Assembly: GCF_900091955.1 (NCBI RefSeq) | Contig: NZ_FMDF01000073.1 | Location: forward strand, 62,001 to 126,000 | Reading direction: 5' to 3' | DNA length: 64,000 nucleotides | DNA from: Streptomyces sp. Ncost-T10-10d | Lineage (GTDB): Bacteria; Actinomycetota; Actinomycetes; Streptomycetales; Streptomycetaceae | Part shown: piece after piece, positions 15,165 through 24,124 of the stretch | Numbering within the stretch: the first letter of the stretch is position 1 | Layout of the letters: each line of letters starts with the position of its first letter | Notes under the pieces: model-generated | What the model was told of the DNA's origin: nothing | Seen by the model: the letters and a program-made list of their open reading frames with translations, nothing else | The model's database searches: none | Made by a program: the position numbers and the translations under genes

Positions 15165-16565
15165 ATGAGCGTTGTCACCAACACGACCACGATCGGCGCG
15201 ATCGACGCACCGAGCCGCCGCAACACCGAACTGGTTCTGCTTCTCTTCGCCGTCTTCATCTCGGTGTTCGCTTACGCCAACGTGGGCCTCGCCCTCAATG
15301 GCGAACTGCCCTCCGGCATGCTCGGATACGGACTCGGGCTGGCGCTGCTCGGCGGCGTCGGCCACCTCGCCGTCCGCAGGTTCGCCCCGTACGCGGACCC
15401 ACTGCTGCTGCCGCTGGCGACGCTGTTGAACGGGCTGGGGCTGGCCATCATCTGGCGTCTGGACCAGTCCGAACGGTTTCAGGCAACCCCGAACTTCGCG
15501 CCCGCCGCCTCCAAGCAACTGCTTTTCTCCGCAGTGGGCGTCGCGCTGCTGGTCGTCGTTCTGGTGGCCCTCAAGGACCACCGCATTCTCCAGCGCTACA
15601 CCTACATCTCCATGCTGGTGGCTCTGTTCCTCCTGATCCTTCCGATGTTCTTCCCCGCAGTGAACGGCGCCAAGATCTGGATCAAGATCCCCGGCGTCGG
15701 CACAATCCAGCCAGGGGAGTTCGCCAAGATCATCATTGCGGTGTTCTTCGCCGGCTATCTGATGGTCAAGCGCGACGCGCTGGCCCTGGCCAGCCGCCGC
15801 TTCATGGGCCTCTACCTGCCGCGAGGCAGGGACCTCGGGCCGATCCTCATGGTCTGGGCCTTCTCGATCCTCATCCTGGTCTTCGAGACCGATCTGGGCT
15901 CGTCCCTCCTGTTCTTCGGCATGTTCGTCGTCATGCTGTACGTCGCCACCGAGCGCACCAGCTGGATCGTCTTCGGTCTGCTGATGTCCGCAGCCGGCGC
16001 CGTCGGTGTGGCCACATTCGAACCGCACGTCCAGCAGCGTGTCACCGCCTGGCTCGACCCGTTCGCCGGATGGGGCGAACTGGCCGCCAGCGAGCAGATG
16101 GCCAAGTCCCTGATGGCCTTCGGCTCCGGCGGCACCCTCGGCACGGGGCTCGGCCAGGGCAATTCCGACCTGATCGGCTTCGCGGCCAACTCCGACTTCA
16201 TCCTCGCCACCGTCGGTGAGGAGCTCGGCCTCGCCGGGATGATGGCCATCCTTCTCGTCTACGGTCTGATCGTCGAGCGCGGTGTCCGTACCGCGCTCGC
16301 TGCTCGCGACCCCTTCGGCAAGCTTCTCGCGATCGGGCTCTCCGGCTCCTTCGCCATTCAGGTCTTCGTCGTTGCCGGCGGTGTCATGGGACTCATTCCG
16401 CTGACCGGTATGACCATGCCGTTCGTCGCGGCAGGCGGATCGTCAGTGATCGCCAACTGGGCCCTGATCGGCATCCTGCTCCGTATCAGCGACACCGCGC
16501 GCCGCCCCGCGCCGGCCCCAGCCCCATCACCCGATGCTGAGATGACCCAGGTGGTCCGACCGTGA
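15165..16565 (+). CDS. rodA: RodA/FtsW/SpoVE (SEDS) glycosyltransferase
   Basis: 466 residues with about ten membrane segments and SEDS motifs such as KIPGVGTIQPGEFAKI, SLLFFGMFVVML and GLTMPF-like MTMPFVAAGGSS. SEDS proteins polymerise lipid II with a class B PBP. The partner is the next gene, pbpA, with which it shares a GTGA overlap. The location between pstP and pbpA marks it as the RodA of the actinobacterial pknB cluster, not the FtsW of the division cluster. Confidence 0.93.
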   Translation: MSVVTNTTTIGAIDAPSRRNTELVLLLFAVFISVFAYANVGLALNGELPSGMLGYGLGLALLGGVGHLAVRRFAPYADPLLLPLATLLNGLGLAIIWRLDQSERFQATPNFAPAASKQLLFSAVGVALLVVVLVALKDHRILQRYTYISMLVALFLLILPMFFPAVNGAKIWIKIPGVGTIQPGEFAKIIIAVFFAGYLMVKRDALALASRRFMGLYLPRGRDLGPILMVWAFSILILVFETDLGSSLLFFGMFVVMLYVATERTSWIVFGLLMSAAGAVGVATFEPHVQQRVTAWLDPFAGWGELAASEQMAKSLMAFGSGGTLGTGLGQGNSDLIGFAANSDFILATVGEELGLAGMMAILLVYGLIVERGVRTALAARDPFGKLLAIGLSGSFAIQVFVVAGGVMGLIPLTGMTMPFVAAGGSSVIANWALIGILLRISDTARRPAPAPAPSPDAEMTQVVRP

Positions 16566-18019
16566 ACAAGCCCCTTCGCAGGATCGCGGTCTTTTGCGGG
16601 CTGCTCGTCCTCGCTCTCCTGGTCCGCGTCAACTGGCTCCAGTACGTACGTGCCGACGAACTGAACGCGAATGAGCACAACCGCCGCGTCCAGATCGAGC
16701 GGTACGCACACGAGCGCGGCAACATCATCGTCGACGGAAACCCCGTCACCGGGTCCGTCGAGACCAAGGGCAGCGACTTCAAGTACAAGAGAGTCTGGAA
16801 GAACGGCCCCATGTGGGCCCCCGTGACCGGCTACTCCTCGCAGGCTTTCGACGCATCGCAGTTGGAGAGCATCGAGGACGGAATCCTCACCGGCAACAGC
16901 GACCAGCTGTTCTTCAACCGCACGCTGTCCCTCTTCACCGGCGAGAAGAAGACCGGCGGCAACATCGTCACCACCCTCAACGGCGCCGCCCAGAAGGCCG
17001 CCTTCAAAGGGCTCGGCGACAAAAAGGGTGCAGTAGCCGCGATCGACCCGCAGACCGGCGCCATCCTGGCCCTCGTCAGCACCCCCTCGTACGATCCCTC
17101 GGTCTTCGCGGGCAATTCCCTCAAGGACGCGGATGCCCGGCAGCAGCTCCTGAAGGACAAGGACAAGCCGATGCTCAACCGGGCATTGCGCGAGACCTAC
17201 CCGCCCGGCTCGACCTTCAAGGTCGTCACCGCCGCCGCGGCCCTGGAGAACGGGCTGTACAAGGGTATCGACGACAAGACGAACTCCCCGCTGCCCTGGC
17301 GGCTCCCGCTGACCACCGGCAACCTCGACAACGAGGGCAACATCCCGTGCGAGAACGCCTCGCTGCGGGAAGCACTGCGGTGGTCCTGCAACACCGTCTT
17401 CGGCAAGATCAGTGACGATCTCGGCAACCAGAAGATGATCGACGAGGCCAACAAGTTCGGCTTCAACAAGGAGATCTTCACCCCGGTCCGCGCCGACGCC
17501 AGCGTCTACCCGAAGGACAACCGCCCGCAGAACGCCATGGCCGGCATCGGCCAGGCGTCCAACCGCGCCACCCCACTGCAGATGGCGATGGTCGCCGCCG
17601 CGGTCGCCAACGACGGCAAGCTGATGCAGCCGTACATGGTCGCCGAGCGCAAGGCCCCCAACCTGGACGTGATCTACACCCACGAGAAGGAGCAGCTCAG
17701 CCAGCCCCTTTCGGGTGAGAACGCCCAGAAACTCCAGCAGATGATGGAGACCGTCGTCGAGAAGGGCACGGGACAGCGGGCCAAGATCCCCAATGTCACC
17801 GTCGGCGGCAAGACCGGTACGGCCCAGCACGGTCTCAACAACAGCGAGAAGCCGTACGCCTGGTTCATCTCGTACGCCAAGACCGACAGCGGCTCCCCGG
17901 TCGCCGTCGCCGTGGTCGTCGAGGACGGACAGGCCAACCGCGACGACATCTCCGGTGGCGGTCTGGCCGCCCCGATCGCACAGGCTGTAATGAAGGCGGT
18001 CATCGACAGCAAGAAGTGA
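16562..18019 (+). CDS. pbpA: Class B penicillin-binding protein PbpA
   Basis: A 485-residue transpeptidase. An N-terminal membrane anchor (IAVFCGLLVLALLVRVNWL) is followed by the PBP dimerisation region and the transpeptidase domain: PPGSTFK (active-site Ser at about 217), WSCN, and KTGTAQ near residue 420. It crosslinks peptidoglycan made by RodA. The GTG start overlaps the rodA stop. An intergenic gap of 167 bases separates it from pknB. Confidence 0.94.
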   Translation: MNKPLRRIAVFCGLLVLALLVRVNWLQYVRADELNANEHNRRVQIERYAHERGNIIVDGNPVTGSVETKGSDFKYKRVWKNGPMWAPVTGYSSQAFDASQLESIEDGILTGNSDQLFFNRTLSLFTGEKKTGGNIVTTLNGAAQKAAFKGLGDKKGAVAAIDPQTGAILALVSTPSYDPSVFAGNSLKDADARQQLLKDKDKPMLNRALRETYPPGSTFKVVTAAAALENGLYKGIDDKTNSPLPWRLPLTTGNLDNEGNIPCENASLREALRWSCNTVFGKISDDLGNQKMIDEANKFGFNKEIFTPVRADASVYPKDNRPQNAMAGIGQASNRATPLQMAMVAAAVANDGKLMQPYMVAERKAPNLDVIYTHEKEQLSQPLSGENAQKLQQMMETVVEKGTGQRAKIPNVTVGGKTGTAQHGLNNSEKPYAWFISYAKTDSGSPVAVAVVVEDGQANRDDISGGGLAAPIAQAVMKAVIDSKK

Positions 18020-18186
18020 TGCCCGTCACATCGGGTGCCATACCTGCACATTGGGATACCGGTCAGATATCAGGTCCGGACTCCGGGCCGATCAGGTAGT
18101 GCGCGGCCGGTAGCGTATGCGCGAGCAGCACACCGCCGGACCGCACACCGGTGCGGTCGGGACTGACGGAGAGGGCTGGAACAGTT

Positions 18187-20169
18187 ATGGAAGAGCCGCG
18201 TCGCCTCGGCGGCCGGTACGAGCTGGGCTCGGTGCTCGGCCGTGGTGGCATGGCCGAGGTCTACCTCGCACACGACACCCGGCTCGGCCGCACCGTAGCT
18301 GTGAAGACGCTGCGGGCCGATCTGGCCCGCGACCCGTCCTTCCAGGCCCGGTTCCGCCGTGAAGCCCAGTCCGCCGCCTCGCTCAATCATCCGGCGATCG
18401 TCGCTGTCTACGACACCGGCGAGGATTACGTCGACGGGGTCTCCATCCCGTACATCGTGATGGAGTACGTCGACGGGTCGACGCTCAGGGAGCTTCTGCA
18501 CTCCGGCCGCAAGCTGCTGCCCGAGCGCACCCTCGAGATGACCGTCGGCATCCTCCAGGCGCTGGAGTACTCGCACCGCGCAGGCATCGTCCACCGCGAC
18601 ATCAAGCCGGCGAACGTCATGCTGACGCGCACCGGCCAGGTCAAGGTCATGGACTTCGGTATCGCCCGTGCCATGGGCGACTCCGGTATGACGATGACCC
18701 AGACCGCCGCCGTCATCGGCACCGCCCAGTACCTCTCCCCGGAACAGGCCAAGGGCGAGCAGGTCGACGCACGCTCCGACCTGTACTCGACCGGCTGCCT
18801 GCTCTACGAGCTGCTGACGGTCCGGCCGCCGTTCATCGGGGACTCACCCGTCGCGGTTGCCTACCAGCACGTTCGGGAAGAGCCGCAGAAGCCCAGCAAC
18901 TTCGACCCCGAGATCACGCCCGAGATGGACGCGATCGTGTTGAAGGCCCTGGTCAAGGACCCCGACTACCGCTACCAGTCGGCCGACGAGATGCGCGCCG
19001 ACATCGAGGCCTGCCTCGACGGCCGGCCGGTCGCCGCCACCGCGGCGATGGGTGTGCCCGGTTACGGCGGCTACGACGGTTACGGCAACGACCAGCCCAC
19101 CACCGCGCTGCGCGCCGCGGACCAGAACGGCGCGCCCACGTCCATGCTGCCCCCGGTGAACCCGGACGACGGCGGCTACGGCTACGACGATCGCCCGGAC
19201 CGTCGCCGCCAGAAGAAGAGCAACGCCTCGACGATCCTGCTGATCGTCGCGGGCATCCTGGTGCTCATCGGCGCGATCTTGATCGGCCGGTCGGTGTTCA
19301 GCGACACCAACAACAACAGCGGCAAGGTCGATGTGCCGAACATGGTCGGCTTGACCGTGAAGGAAGCACAGAAACGCGCGGAAACCTCCGACGTCATTCT
19401 CAAGGTCGGCTCGCGCGAACCCTGCGAGGAACAGCCCAAGGGCAAGATCTGCAGCCAGGACCCGACCGTCGGCGGCACGATGTCGGAGAAGGACACCGTC
19501 ACGGTCGTCGTCTCCACCGGCGCGCCGAAGGTCGAGGTCCCGGACGTCGTGGAGAAGACCGAGGCGACCGCCCGTAAGGACCTTGAGGACAAGGGCTTCA
19601 CGGTGAACGTCACCGCGGTCGAGTCCGACAAGACCGCGGGTACGGTCATCAAGCAGAATCCCGACGGCGGCACGAAGGCCGAGAAGAACTCCGAGGTTAC
19701 GATCACGGTCGCCAAGCAGGCCACCCAGAAGGTGCCGAACGTGGCCGAACGGGACTACGACGCCGCGGTGGCTCAGCTCAACGGCGTGGGCTTCACCAAT
19801 ATCTCCAGGACCGACGTCGATTCGGACAAGCCTGCGGGCCAGGTGATCAGTCAGACTCCGCCCGCCGACTCGTCGCAGCCGCTGACCGCCCAGATCGTGC
19901 TGACGGTCTCGAAGGGCCCGCAGCAGCCGGAGAAGGCCACGGTTCCCGACCTGCAGGGCAAGACCCTCGGGGAGGCGAAGGCCCTGCTGGCCCAGGCAGG
20001 TCTGCAGCTCGGCCAGGTGCAGGGACCGAATGGCGACAACGCGACAGTTTTCGCCTACCAGCCCTATGCGGGCCAGCAGGTCGACAAGAACAGCGCGGTC
20101 AACGTCCAGACCATGCCGGGCGGTGGAGACGGCAACATCTTCGGCGGCCCGTCCGGCTCACGACGCTGA
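18187..20169 (+). CDS. pknB: Ser/Thr protein kinase PknB with four PASTA domains
   Basis: 660 residues. The kinase domain has GRGGMAEVYLA, Lys40, HRDIKPANV (Asp138) and DFG (Asp156). A juxtamembrane region follows, then one membrane helix (ASTILLIVAGILVLIGAILI) and four outside PASTA repeats starting VDVPNMVG, VEVPDVVE, QKVPNVAE and ATVPDLQG. PASTA domains sense muropeptides or lipid II, coupling growth to phosphorylation of FHA proteins and the MurJ-associated pseudokinase. No pknA is present. ATG 18187 is chosen; an in-frame GTG or ATG upstream would add only basic residues. Confidence 0.96.
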   Translation: MEEPRRLGGRYELGSVLGRGGMAEVYLAHDTRLGRTVAVKTLRADLARDPSFQARFRREAQSAASLNHPAIVAVYDTGEDYVDGVSIPYIVMEYVDGSTLRELLHSGRKLLPERTLEMTVGILQALEYSHRAGIVHRDIKPANVMLTRTGQVKVMDFGIARAMGDSGMTMTQTAAVIGTAQYLSPEQAKGEQVDARSDLYSTGCLLYELLTVRPPFIGDSPVAVAYQHVREEPQKPSNFDPEITPEMDAIVLKALVKDPDYRYQSADEMRADIEACLDGRPVAATAAMGVPGYGGYDGYGNDQPTTALRAADQNGAPTSMLPPVNPDDGGYGYDDRPDRRRQKKSNASTILLIVAGILVLIGAILIGRSVFSDTNNNSGKVDVPNMVGLTVKEAQKRAETSDVILKVGSREPCEEQPKGKICSQDPTVGGTMSEKDTVTVVVSTGAPKVEVPDVVEKTEATARKDLEDKGFTVNVTAVESDKTAGTVIKQNPDGGTKAEKNSEVTITVAKQATQKVPNVAERDYDAAVAQLNGVGFTNISRTDVDSDKPAGQVISQTPPADSSQPLTAQIVLTVSKGPQQPEKATVPDLQGKTLGEAKALLAQAGLQLGQVQGPNGDNATVFAYQPYAGQQVDKNSAVNVQTMPGGGDGNIFGGPSGSRR

Positions 20170-20190
20170 CCCCGAACCGCACCACCCATC

Positions 20191-20226
20191 GGGCCCCGGT
20201 CACCGCAACGGTGACCGGGGCCCTTT
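20191..20226 (+). terminator. Terminator after pknB
   Basis: A perfect 15-bp stem (arms 20191-20205 and 20209-20223, GGGCCCCGGTCACCG) with a 3-base loop, followed by TTT, 22 bases after the pknB stop. It is a strong intrinsic-type terminator that closes the fhaA-pknB operon. Confidence 0.88.
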
Positions 20227-20318
20227 GCTGTGTCCGTCGCGATGCCTTCCGCCCGGCATACCGTACATACAGTCGTATACCGATCGTGTCTTCATATGTC
20301 CTGAATCGTTGGACCGAT

Positions 20319-20352
20319 GGGGTGACGTGGGGTTCGGACCCCACGTCACCCC
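20319..20352. terminator. Strong hairpin before the degraded gene pair
   Basis: Arms 20319-20333 and 20338-20352 (GGGGTGACGTGGGGT) pair perfectly around TCGG. It ends 41 bases before the GTG of the following remnant and would lie in that gene's leader. It may be a terminator, a leader structure, or a leftover of a deleted gene. Confidence 0.55.
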
Positions 20353-20393
20353 AGCTCGCACCAACATCCGAGACGAGCCGAGAGGACACGAAC

Positions 20394-20645
20394 GTGATCA
20401 ACGACGCAGTGCTGCTGGAGTCAAGGTCTCTGCGCAATGACGTCGCCGACCGGACAGGGGCACTCGACAAGGTCAAGGCGCTCTCACTGCTGCCGGACGG
20501 CATGCACGTGACCACGGCGATGGTCGCAGCGTATTTCGAGGTGACCGTGAAGACCTTTGAGTCCGTTATGGAGGACCACAGGGAAGAGCTGGACTCCAAC
20601 GGCCTCCAGGTTCTGACAGGCACGCGACTGGCCCTCTTCAAGGGG
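20394..20645 (+). pseudogene. Truncated Streptomyces regulatory-like hypothetical gene
   Basis: GTG at 20394 follows GAGAGGA and opens about 84 codons (MINDAVLLESRSLR, GALDKVKALSLLPDGMHVTT, VAAYFEVTVKTFESVM, GTRLALFKG). The segment resembles the N-terminal DNA-binding-like part of a Streptomyces hypothetical family in which a 'phenotype' residue pattern LPDGMHVTT-MVA-YFEV recurs. After LALFKGACG the frame enters sequence whose coding sense is in another frame (a nuclease), so the gene is cut off and fused. No known function. Confidence 0.6.
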
Positions 20646-20647
20646 GC

Positions 20648-21015
20648 CTGTGGAATTCGCGAGAATTCGAGCACCACGTCGCCGCACTGCTCCGCCGCGA
20701 CGGCTGCACGGACGTCGTAGTGCACGGCGGCCGTGGCGACCGAGGTGTGGATGTCACAGCAGTGACCGCAGACGGCCGCAGCATCGTCGTGCAGTGCAAG
20801 AGCTTCGCGCCCTACCGTCCGGTGTGGAGCGGCGAGCTGCAAGAAGTTCCTCGGCGCCTCTTTCGTCCAACACGGGGCCGATGTGGCTCTCTTCGTCGCC
20901 ACGACCTGGTTCGCACCCGACGCACGCGCCATCGCCGAAACCTACGGCATCACCCTCGTCGACCGCGCTCACCTCGAAAAGTGGAGCGTCGGAGTACCGC
21001 TGCCGACCCTGAGGT
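20648..21015 (+). pseudogene. Mrr-type restriction endonuclease remnant, frameshifted
   Basis: Starting without an initiation codon, the frame reads LWNSREFEHHVAALLRRDG, GGRGDRGVDVTAV and SIVVQCKSF, the D-QxK nuclease core of Mrr_cat-type enzymes that cut modified DNA. Near 20843 the coding sense moves to another frame and continues KKFLGASFVQHGADVALFVAT and GITLVDRAHLEKW. The N-terminus is missing and there is one indel, so it is inactive. The right border is approximate. Confidence 0.75.
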
Positions 21016-21037
21016 TGCCATCACCAGGCAGAGAATG

Positions 21038-21074
21038 GGCCCGAAGTCGCAAAGACTGGTTGCGACTTCGGGCC
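21038..21074. terminator. Hairpin, 15-bp stem, between nuclease relic and sortase operon
   Basis: GGCCCGAAGTCGCAA (21038-21052) pairs perfectly with 21060-21074 around a 7-base loop. With the next hairpin it forms a two-hairpin barrier between convergent units. Confidence 0.75.
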
Positions 21075-21090
21075 TTCGCCATCCTAGAAC

Positions 21091-21117
21091 GACTGAGCTC
21101 CTCGAAGGAGCTCAGTC
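21091..21117. terminator. Hairpin at the 3' end of the sortase operon
   Basis: GACTGAGCTCCT (21091-21102) pairs with 21106-21117 around CGA. It begins only 4 bases after the stop codon of the leftward sortase gene and is its likely terminator. Confidence 0.75.
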
Positions 21118-21121
21118 ACGG

Positions 21122-21850
21122 CTAACGCAGCTCCGCCGGCTTCGTACGGTCCTTGTCCACCTTCTCCGTCCGCACCAGCTCGCCCCACACGATGTAGCGG
21201 TACTTCGACGTGTAGACCGGCGTGCAGGTCGTCAACGTGATGTAGCGACCGGGCTTCTTCGCTCCCGATCCCTTCGGCACCGCCTGCAGCACGTCGACGT
21301 TGTACTTCGACGTCTCGGGAAGCTTCTTGAAGACCTTGTAGACGTACCAGGTGTCCTTGGTCTCGAAGACGACCGTGTCACCCTTCTTCACCTTGTCGAT
21401 GTTGTGGAACTTGGCACCGTGCCCGTCGCGGTGTGCCGCCAGGGTGAAGTTGCCCTTCTTGTCCCAGGGGAGAGCCGACTTCACCGGGTCCGTGTAGTAG
21501 CCCGCGATGCCGTCGTTGAGGTTCTCGGTGTCGGTGCCCTTCTTGACCAGCACCTCGCCGTTCTTCATCGACGGGACGTGCAGGAAGCCGATGCCGTCCT
21601 TGGTGTCCAGCGCGCCCGGTCCACCCGCCCAGCGGTCGCGGACGGTGTGACCCTGTTTGGTGGCCTCGCGATCGGCGAGCACATTTGTCCACCAGAGGGA
21701 GTAGACGACGAAGAGACCCAGCACCAGGCCTGCGGTGATCAGCAGTTCGCCGAAAAGACTGACAGCGGTCGCGACGGGATGGCGGCCGCTGCGCCGCTGC
21801 GGCGGCGCGGACTCACCGATTCGCTCTTCGTGCTCGGTCCTCGCTGTCAC
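21122..21850 (-). CDS. Class E sortase, short (SrtE2-like)
   Basis: 242 residues. A membrane helix (LFGELLITAGLVLGLFVVYSLWW) near residues 30-55 precedes a sortase domain with the catalytic His in LAAHRDGHG, Cys in TLTTCTP and Arg in YRYIVWGE. Class E sortases attach LAXTG-type proteins such as long chaplins to peptidoglycan. It is the last gene of the leftward operon, 27 bases after the longer sortase. Position next to pknB corresponds, from memory, to SCO3849 of S. coelicolor. Confidence 0.93.
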   Translation of the reverse strand: MTARTEHEERIGESAPPQRRSGRHPVATAVSLFGELLITAGLVLGLFVVYSLWWTNVLADREATKQGHTVRDRWAGGPGALDTKDGIGFLHVPSMKNGEVLVKKGTDTENLNDGIAGYYTDPVKSALPWDKKGNFTLAAHRDGHGAKFHNIDKVKKGDTVVFETKDTWYVYKVFKKLPETSKYNVDVLQAVPKGSGAKKPGRYITLTTCTPVYTSKYRYIVWGELVRTEKVDKDRTKPAELR

Positions 21851-21877
21851 CGCACCCGTCCCTGTCGTGATGATGTC

Positions 21878-23254
21878 TCAGCCGACGAGCGCGTCGGGCT
21901 TCCCTTTGCTGCGCGGTCGTTCGTCGACCATCTTGCCCCAGACGATCAAACGGTACGTACTCGTGAATTCCGGCGTACAGGTCGTCAGAGTGATGTACCG
22001 GCCCGGCCCGGTGAACCCCGAACCGGGCGGCACCGGGCCGATCACCGAGACATTGGACGGCGATGTCTGCGGAAGGGTCTTCGTCGCCTCGTACGTGTAG
22101 TACGCATCCTGCGTCTCGACCACGATCAGGTCACCGGGGCGCAGCCGGTTGATGTAGCGGAACGGTTCGCCGTGCGTGTTGCGGTGGCCCGCCAGCGCGA
22201 AGTTGCCCTGCTTGGCCGACGGCATCGCGGTGCGGAGCGCGCCCTCGTCGTAGTGGCCGACCATGCCCCGGTCGAGGACCTTCTCCTTGCTGGTGCCCTC
22301 GGCGATCGGAGCGACGACATCCAGTTTGGGGATGTGGATGATGGCGAATCCCTGCCCCGCTTCGAACACACCGGGATTGCGGTCGCCCTTCGCCCAGTCG
22401 TCCTGGATCTTGTGCGTCTCCTTGCCGGCGTACTGGTCGGCACGCACATTCGTCCACCACAGCTGGTACGTGACGAACAGCAGCATGAGCACGCCGAGGG
22501 TGATGAACAGCTCTCCGACGACCCGGCTGGCGACAACGGCCGGGCTGTCCTTGGCCGCGCGCGCCGCACGCCGTGCCTCGACGCGTGACATCGGCTTCGC
22601 GGCCGGTGCCGCTGTCTCCGGCTGCGGTTCGGTACGCCGGCGGCCGCGCCCCTTGGCAGCGCGCCGGCGCTCGGCGCGGCCTCCGGTACGTGGTTCCGGA
22701 TCGGCCGACTCGGGCCCCGTGCCCGGCTCCGCGAAGCTCTCCGCCCCCCGCTCCGGCTCCGGCCCGGAACTCGGCTGCCGGGTCGTCATCGCCTGGTCGA
22801 CAAGGCGCCGGGTGTCCGCCGTTCGCAGACCGACCGTCTCGTCGTCGCGCGGGAAGGGAGGGGCGACGGGCTGCGCCCGGTGCGTAGGTGCGGGCCTCGG
22901 CGCGGGCGTCTGCTGCCCGTACCAGTCCCGTTCGAACCCCTCGGGGTCGTACCACTCCCGCGGAGCCTCCTCGGGCTTCTGTGCCCCCCATGGCGGCTGT
23001 TCCTTCACCTGCGGCGGCTGATCCGGCGCCCGGTGCAGCCCCCGCCCCGGCTTCTGCTCCTGCCCCGCCCCCGGCTCCTCGGACGCGATGGTGTCCGCCC
23101 GGAACCACGGCGAGGCATGCTGCCCCGGCAGTGGATCGTTCAGCGGATCCGCCAGCTGGTCGACTGCCGCCTCGAACGCGCCCGCGGCCTCGTACGCTCC
23201 TTGCTCGTACGGGCCGTCCTGTCCGGCGTCGTGTTCGGGGCGGAGTGCGGTCAC
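21878..23254 (-). CDS. Class E sortase with long N-terminal extension (SrtE1-like)
   Basis: 458 residues, about twice the usual length. The first ~230 are low-complexity and rich in Pro, Glu and Arg; then a basic stretch, a membrane helix (VGELFITLGVLMLLFVTYQLWW) and a sortase domain with LAGHRNTHG (His), LTTCTP (Cys) and TYRLIVWG (Arg). GTG 23254 overlaps the pabA stop in GTGA, which fixes the start. The cytoplasmic extension may contact other envelope proteins; that is speculation. Confidence 0.92.
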   Translation of the reverse strand: MTALRPEHDAGQDGPYEQGAYEAAGAFEAAVDQLADPLNDPLPGQHASPWFRADTIASEEPGAGQEQKPGRGLHRAPDQPPQVKEQPPWGAQKPEEAPREWYDPEGFERDWYGQQTPAPRPAPTHRAQPVAPPFPRDDETVGLRTADTRRLVDQAMTTRQPSSGPEPERGAESFAEPGTGPESADPEPRTGGRAERRRAAKGRGRRRTEPQPETAAPAAKPMSRVEARRAARAAKDSPAVVASRVVGELFITLGVLMLLFVTYQLWWTNVRADQYAGKETHKIQDDWAKGDRNPGVFEAGQGFAIIHIPKLDVVAPIAEGTSKEKVLDRGMVGHYDEGALRTAMPSAKQGNFALAGHRNTHGEPFRYINRLRPGDLIVVETQDAYYTYEATKTLPQTSPSNVSVIGPVPPGSGFTGPGRYITLTTCTPEFTSTYRLIVWGKMVDERPRSKGKPDALVG

Positions 23255-23889
23255 GCTACGGCCTTGCCCACCACCGGCGCGAGCCCCGCCGACCTGGCGA
23301 CAGCTCCTGTGTCGCCGCACTGTGCCAGCCAGTTGGCCAGCATGAGATGGCCGTGCTCGGTCAGCACCGACTCCGGGTGGAACTGCACGCCCTCCACCGC
23401 CAGTTCGCGGTGGCGCAGCCCCATGATGATGCCGTCGGCGGTGCGCGCGGTCACCTCCAGCTCCGGCGGAACCGTGTCGGGTTCGGCGGCGAGCGAGTGG
23501 TAGCGGGTCGCGGTGAAGGGGGACGGCAGTCCGGTGAAGACCCCGGTGCCCTCATGGGTCACCAGCGAGGTCTTGCCGTGCAGCAGCTCCGGGGCCCGGT
23601 CCACCACACCGCCGTACGCCACCGCCATCGACTGCATCCCGAGGCAGACCCCGAAGACCGGAACGCCCGTGGCCGCGCAGTGGCGCACCATCTCGACGCA
23701 GACACCTGCCTGCTCCGGGGTGCCGGGGCCGGGTGACAGCAGCACGCCGTCGAAACCGTCCTGGGCGTGTGCCGTGGTCACCTCGTCGTTGCGCAGCACT
23801 TCGCACTCGGCGCCGAGCTGGTAGAGGTACTGGACGAGGTTGAAGACGAAGCTGTCGTAGTTGTCCACGACCAGGATGCGGGCACTCAC
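23251..23889 (-). CDS. pabA: Glutamine amidotransferase, anthranilate/ADC synthase component II
   Basis: 212 residues of a class I amidotransferase: VVDNYDSFVFNLVQY, LSPGPGTP, GVCLGMQ (nucleophile Cys82) and VEGVQFHPES (catalytic His and Glu). It supplies ammonia to chorismate for p-aminobenzoate (folate) or anthranilate (tryptophan); sequence alone does not decide which. GTG 23889 overlaps the stop of the small membrane gene and its own stop overlaps the next sortase. Its place inside a sortase operon is odd functionally but ordinary for Streptomyces. Confidence 0.9.
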   Translation of the reverse strand: MSARILVVDNYDSFVFNLVQYLYQLGAECEVLRNDEVTTAHAQDGFDGVLLSPGPGTPEQAGVCVEMVRHCAATGVPVFGVCLGMQSMAVAYGGVVDRAPELLHGKTSLVTHEGTGVFTGLPSPFTATRYHSLAAEPDTVPPELEVTARTADGIIMGLRHRELAVEGVQFHPESVLTEHGHLMLANWLAQCGDTGAVARSAGLAPVVGKAVA

Positions 23890-24068
23890 TGGCCTGCCCC
23901 CGATCCGGTCGAACCGTCCACCGTCACGTCGCCGAACGGAAGCAGCGGCTCCGCCCATGGGAAGACGTACTGGAAAAGCGCGTAGACGACAGCCAGCGCC
24001 AGCACGAGCGAGATGAGCGCACGCACCCATGCATTGCCCGGCAGGTGCCGCCAGATCCAGCCGTACAT
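23886..24068 (-). CDS. Small membrane protein, 60 aa
   Basis: MYGWIWRHLPGNAWVR followed by one strong membrane helix (ALISLVLALAVVYALFQYVF) and a Gly/Asp tail outside. It overlaps pabA by a GTGA junction and has high third-position G+C. Small proteins of this type are annotated beside pabA in Streptomyces without a function. The family is unknown to me. Confidence 0.8.
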   Translation of the reverse strand: MYGWIWRHLPGNAWVRALISLVLALAVVYALFQYVFPWAEPLLPFGDVTVDGSTGSGAGQ

Positions 24069-24124
24069 GCTGTCCCCTCCATTCGGTACGGGACCAGACT
24101 AAAGGGCCGGGGCAGGAGCGTGGG

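Noticed and set aside
20720..22588. A 622-codon plus-strand frame starting in the nuclease relic
   Set aside because: Only the first part is the true nuclease frame; beyond about 20843 it is out of frame, then antisense to two sortases.
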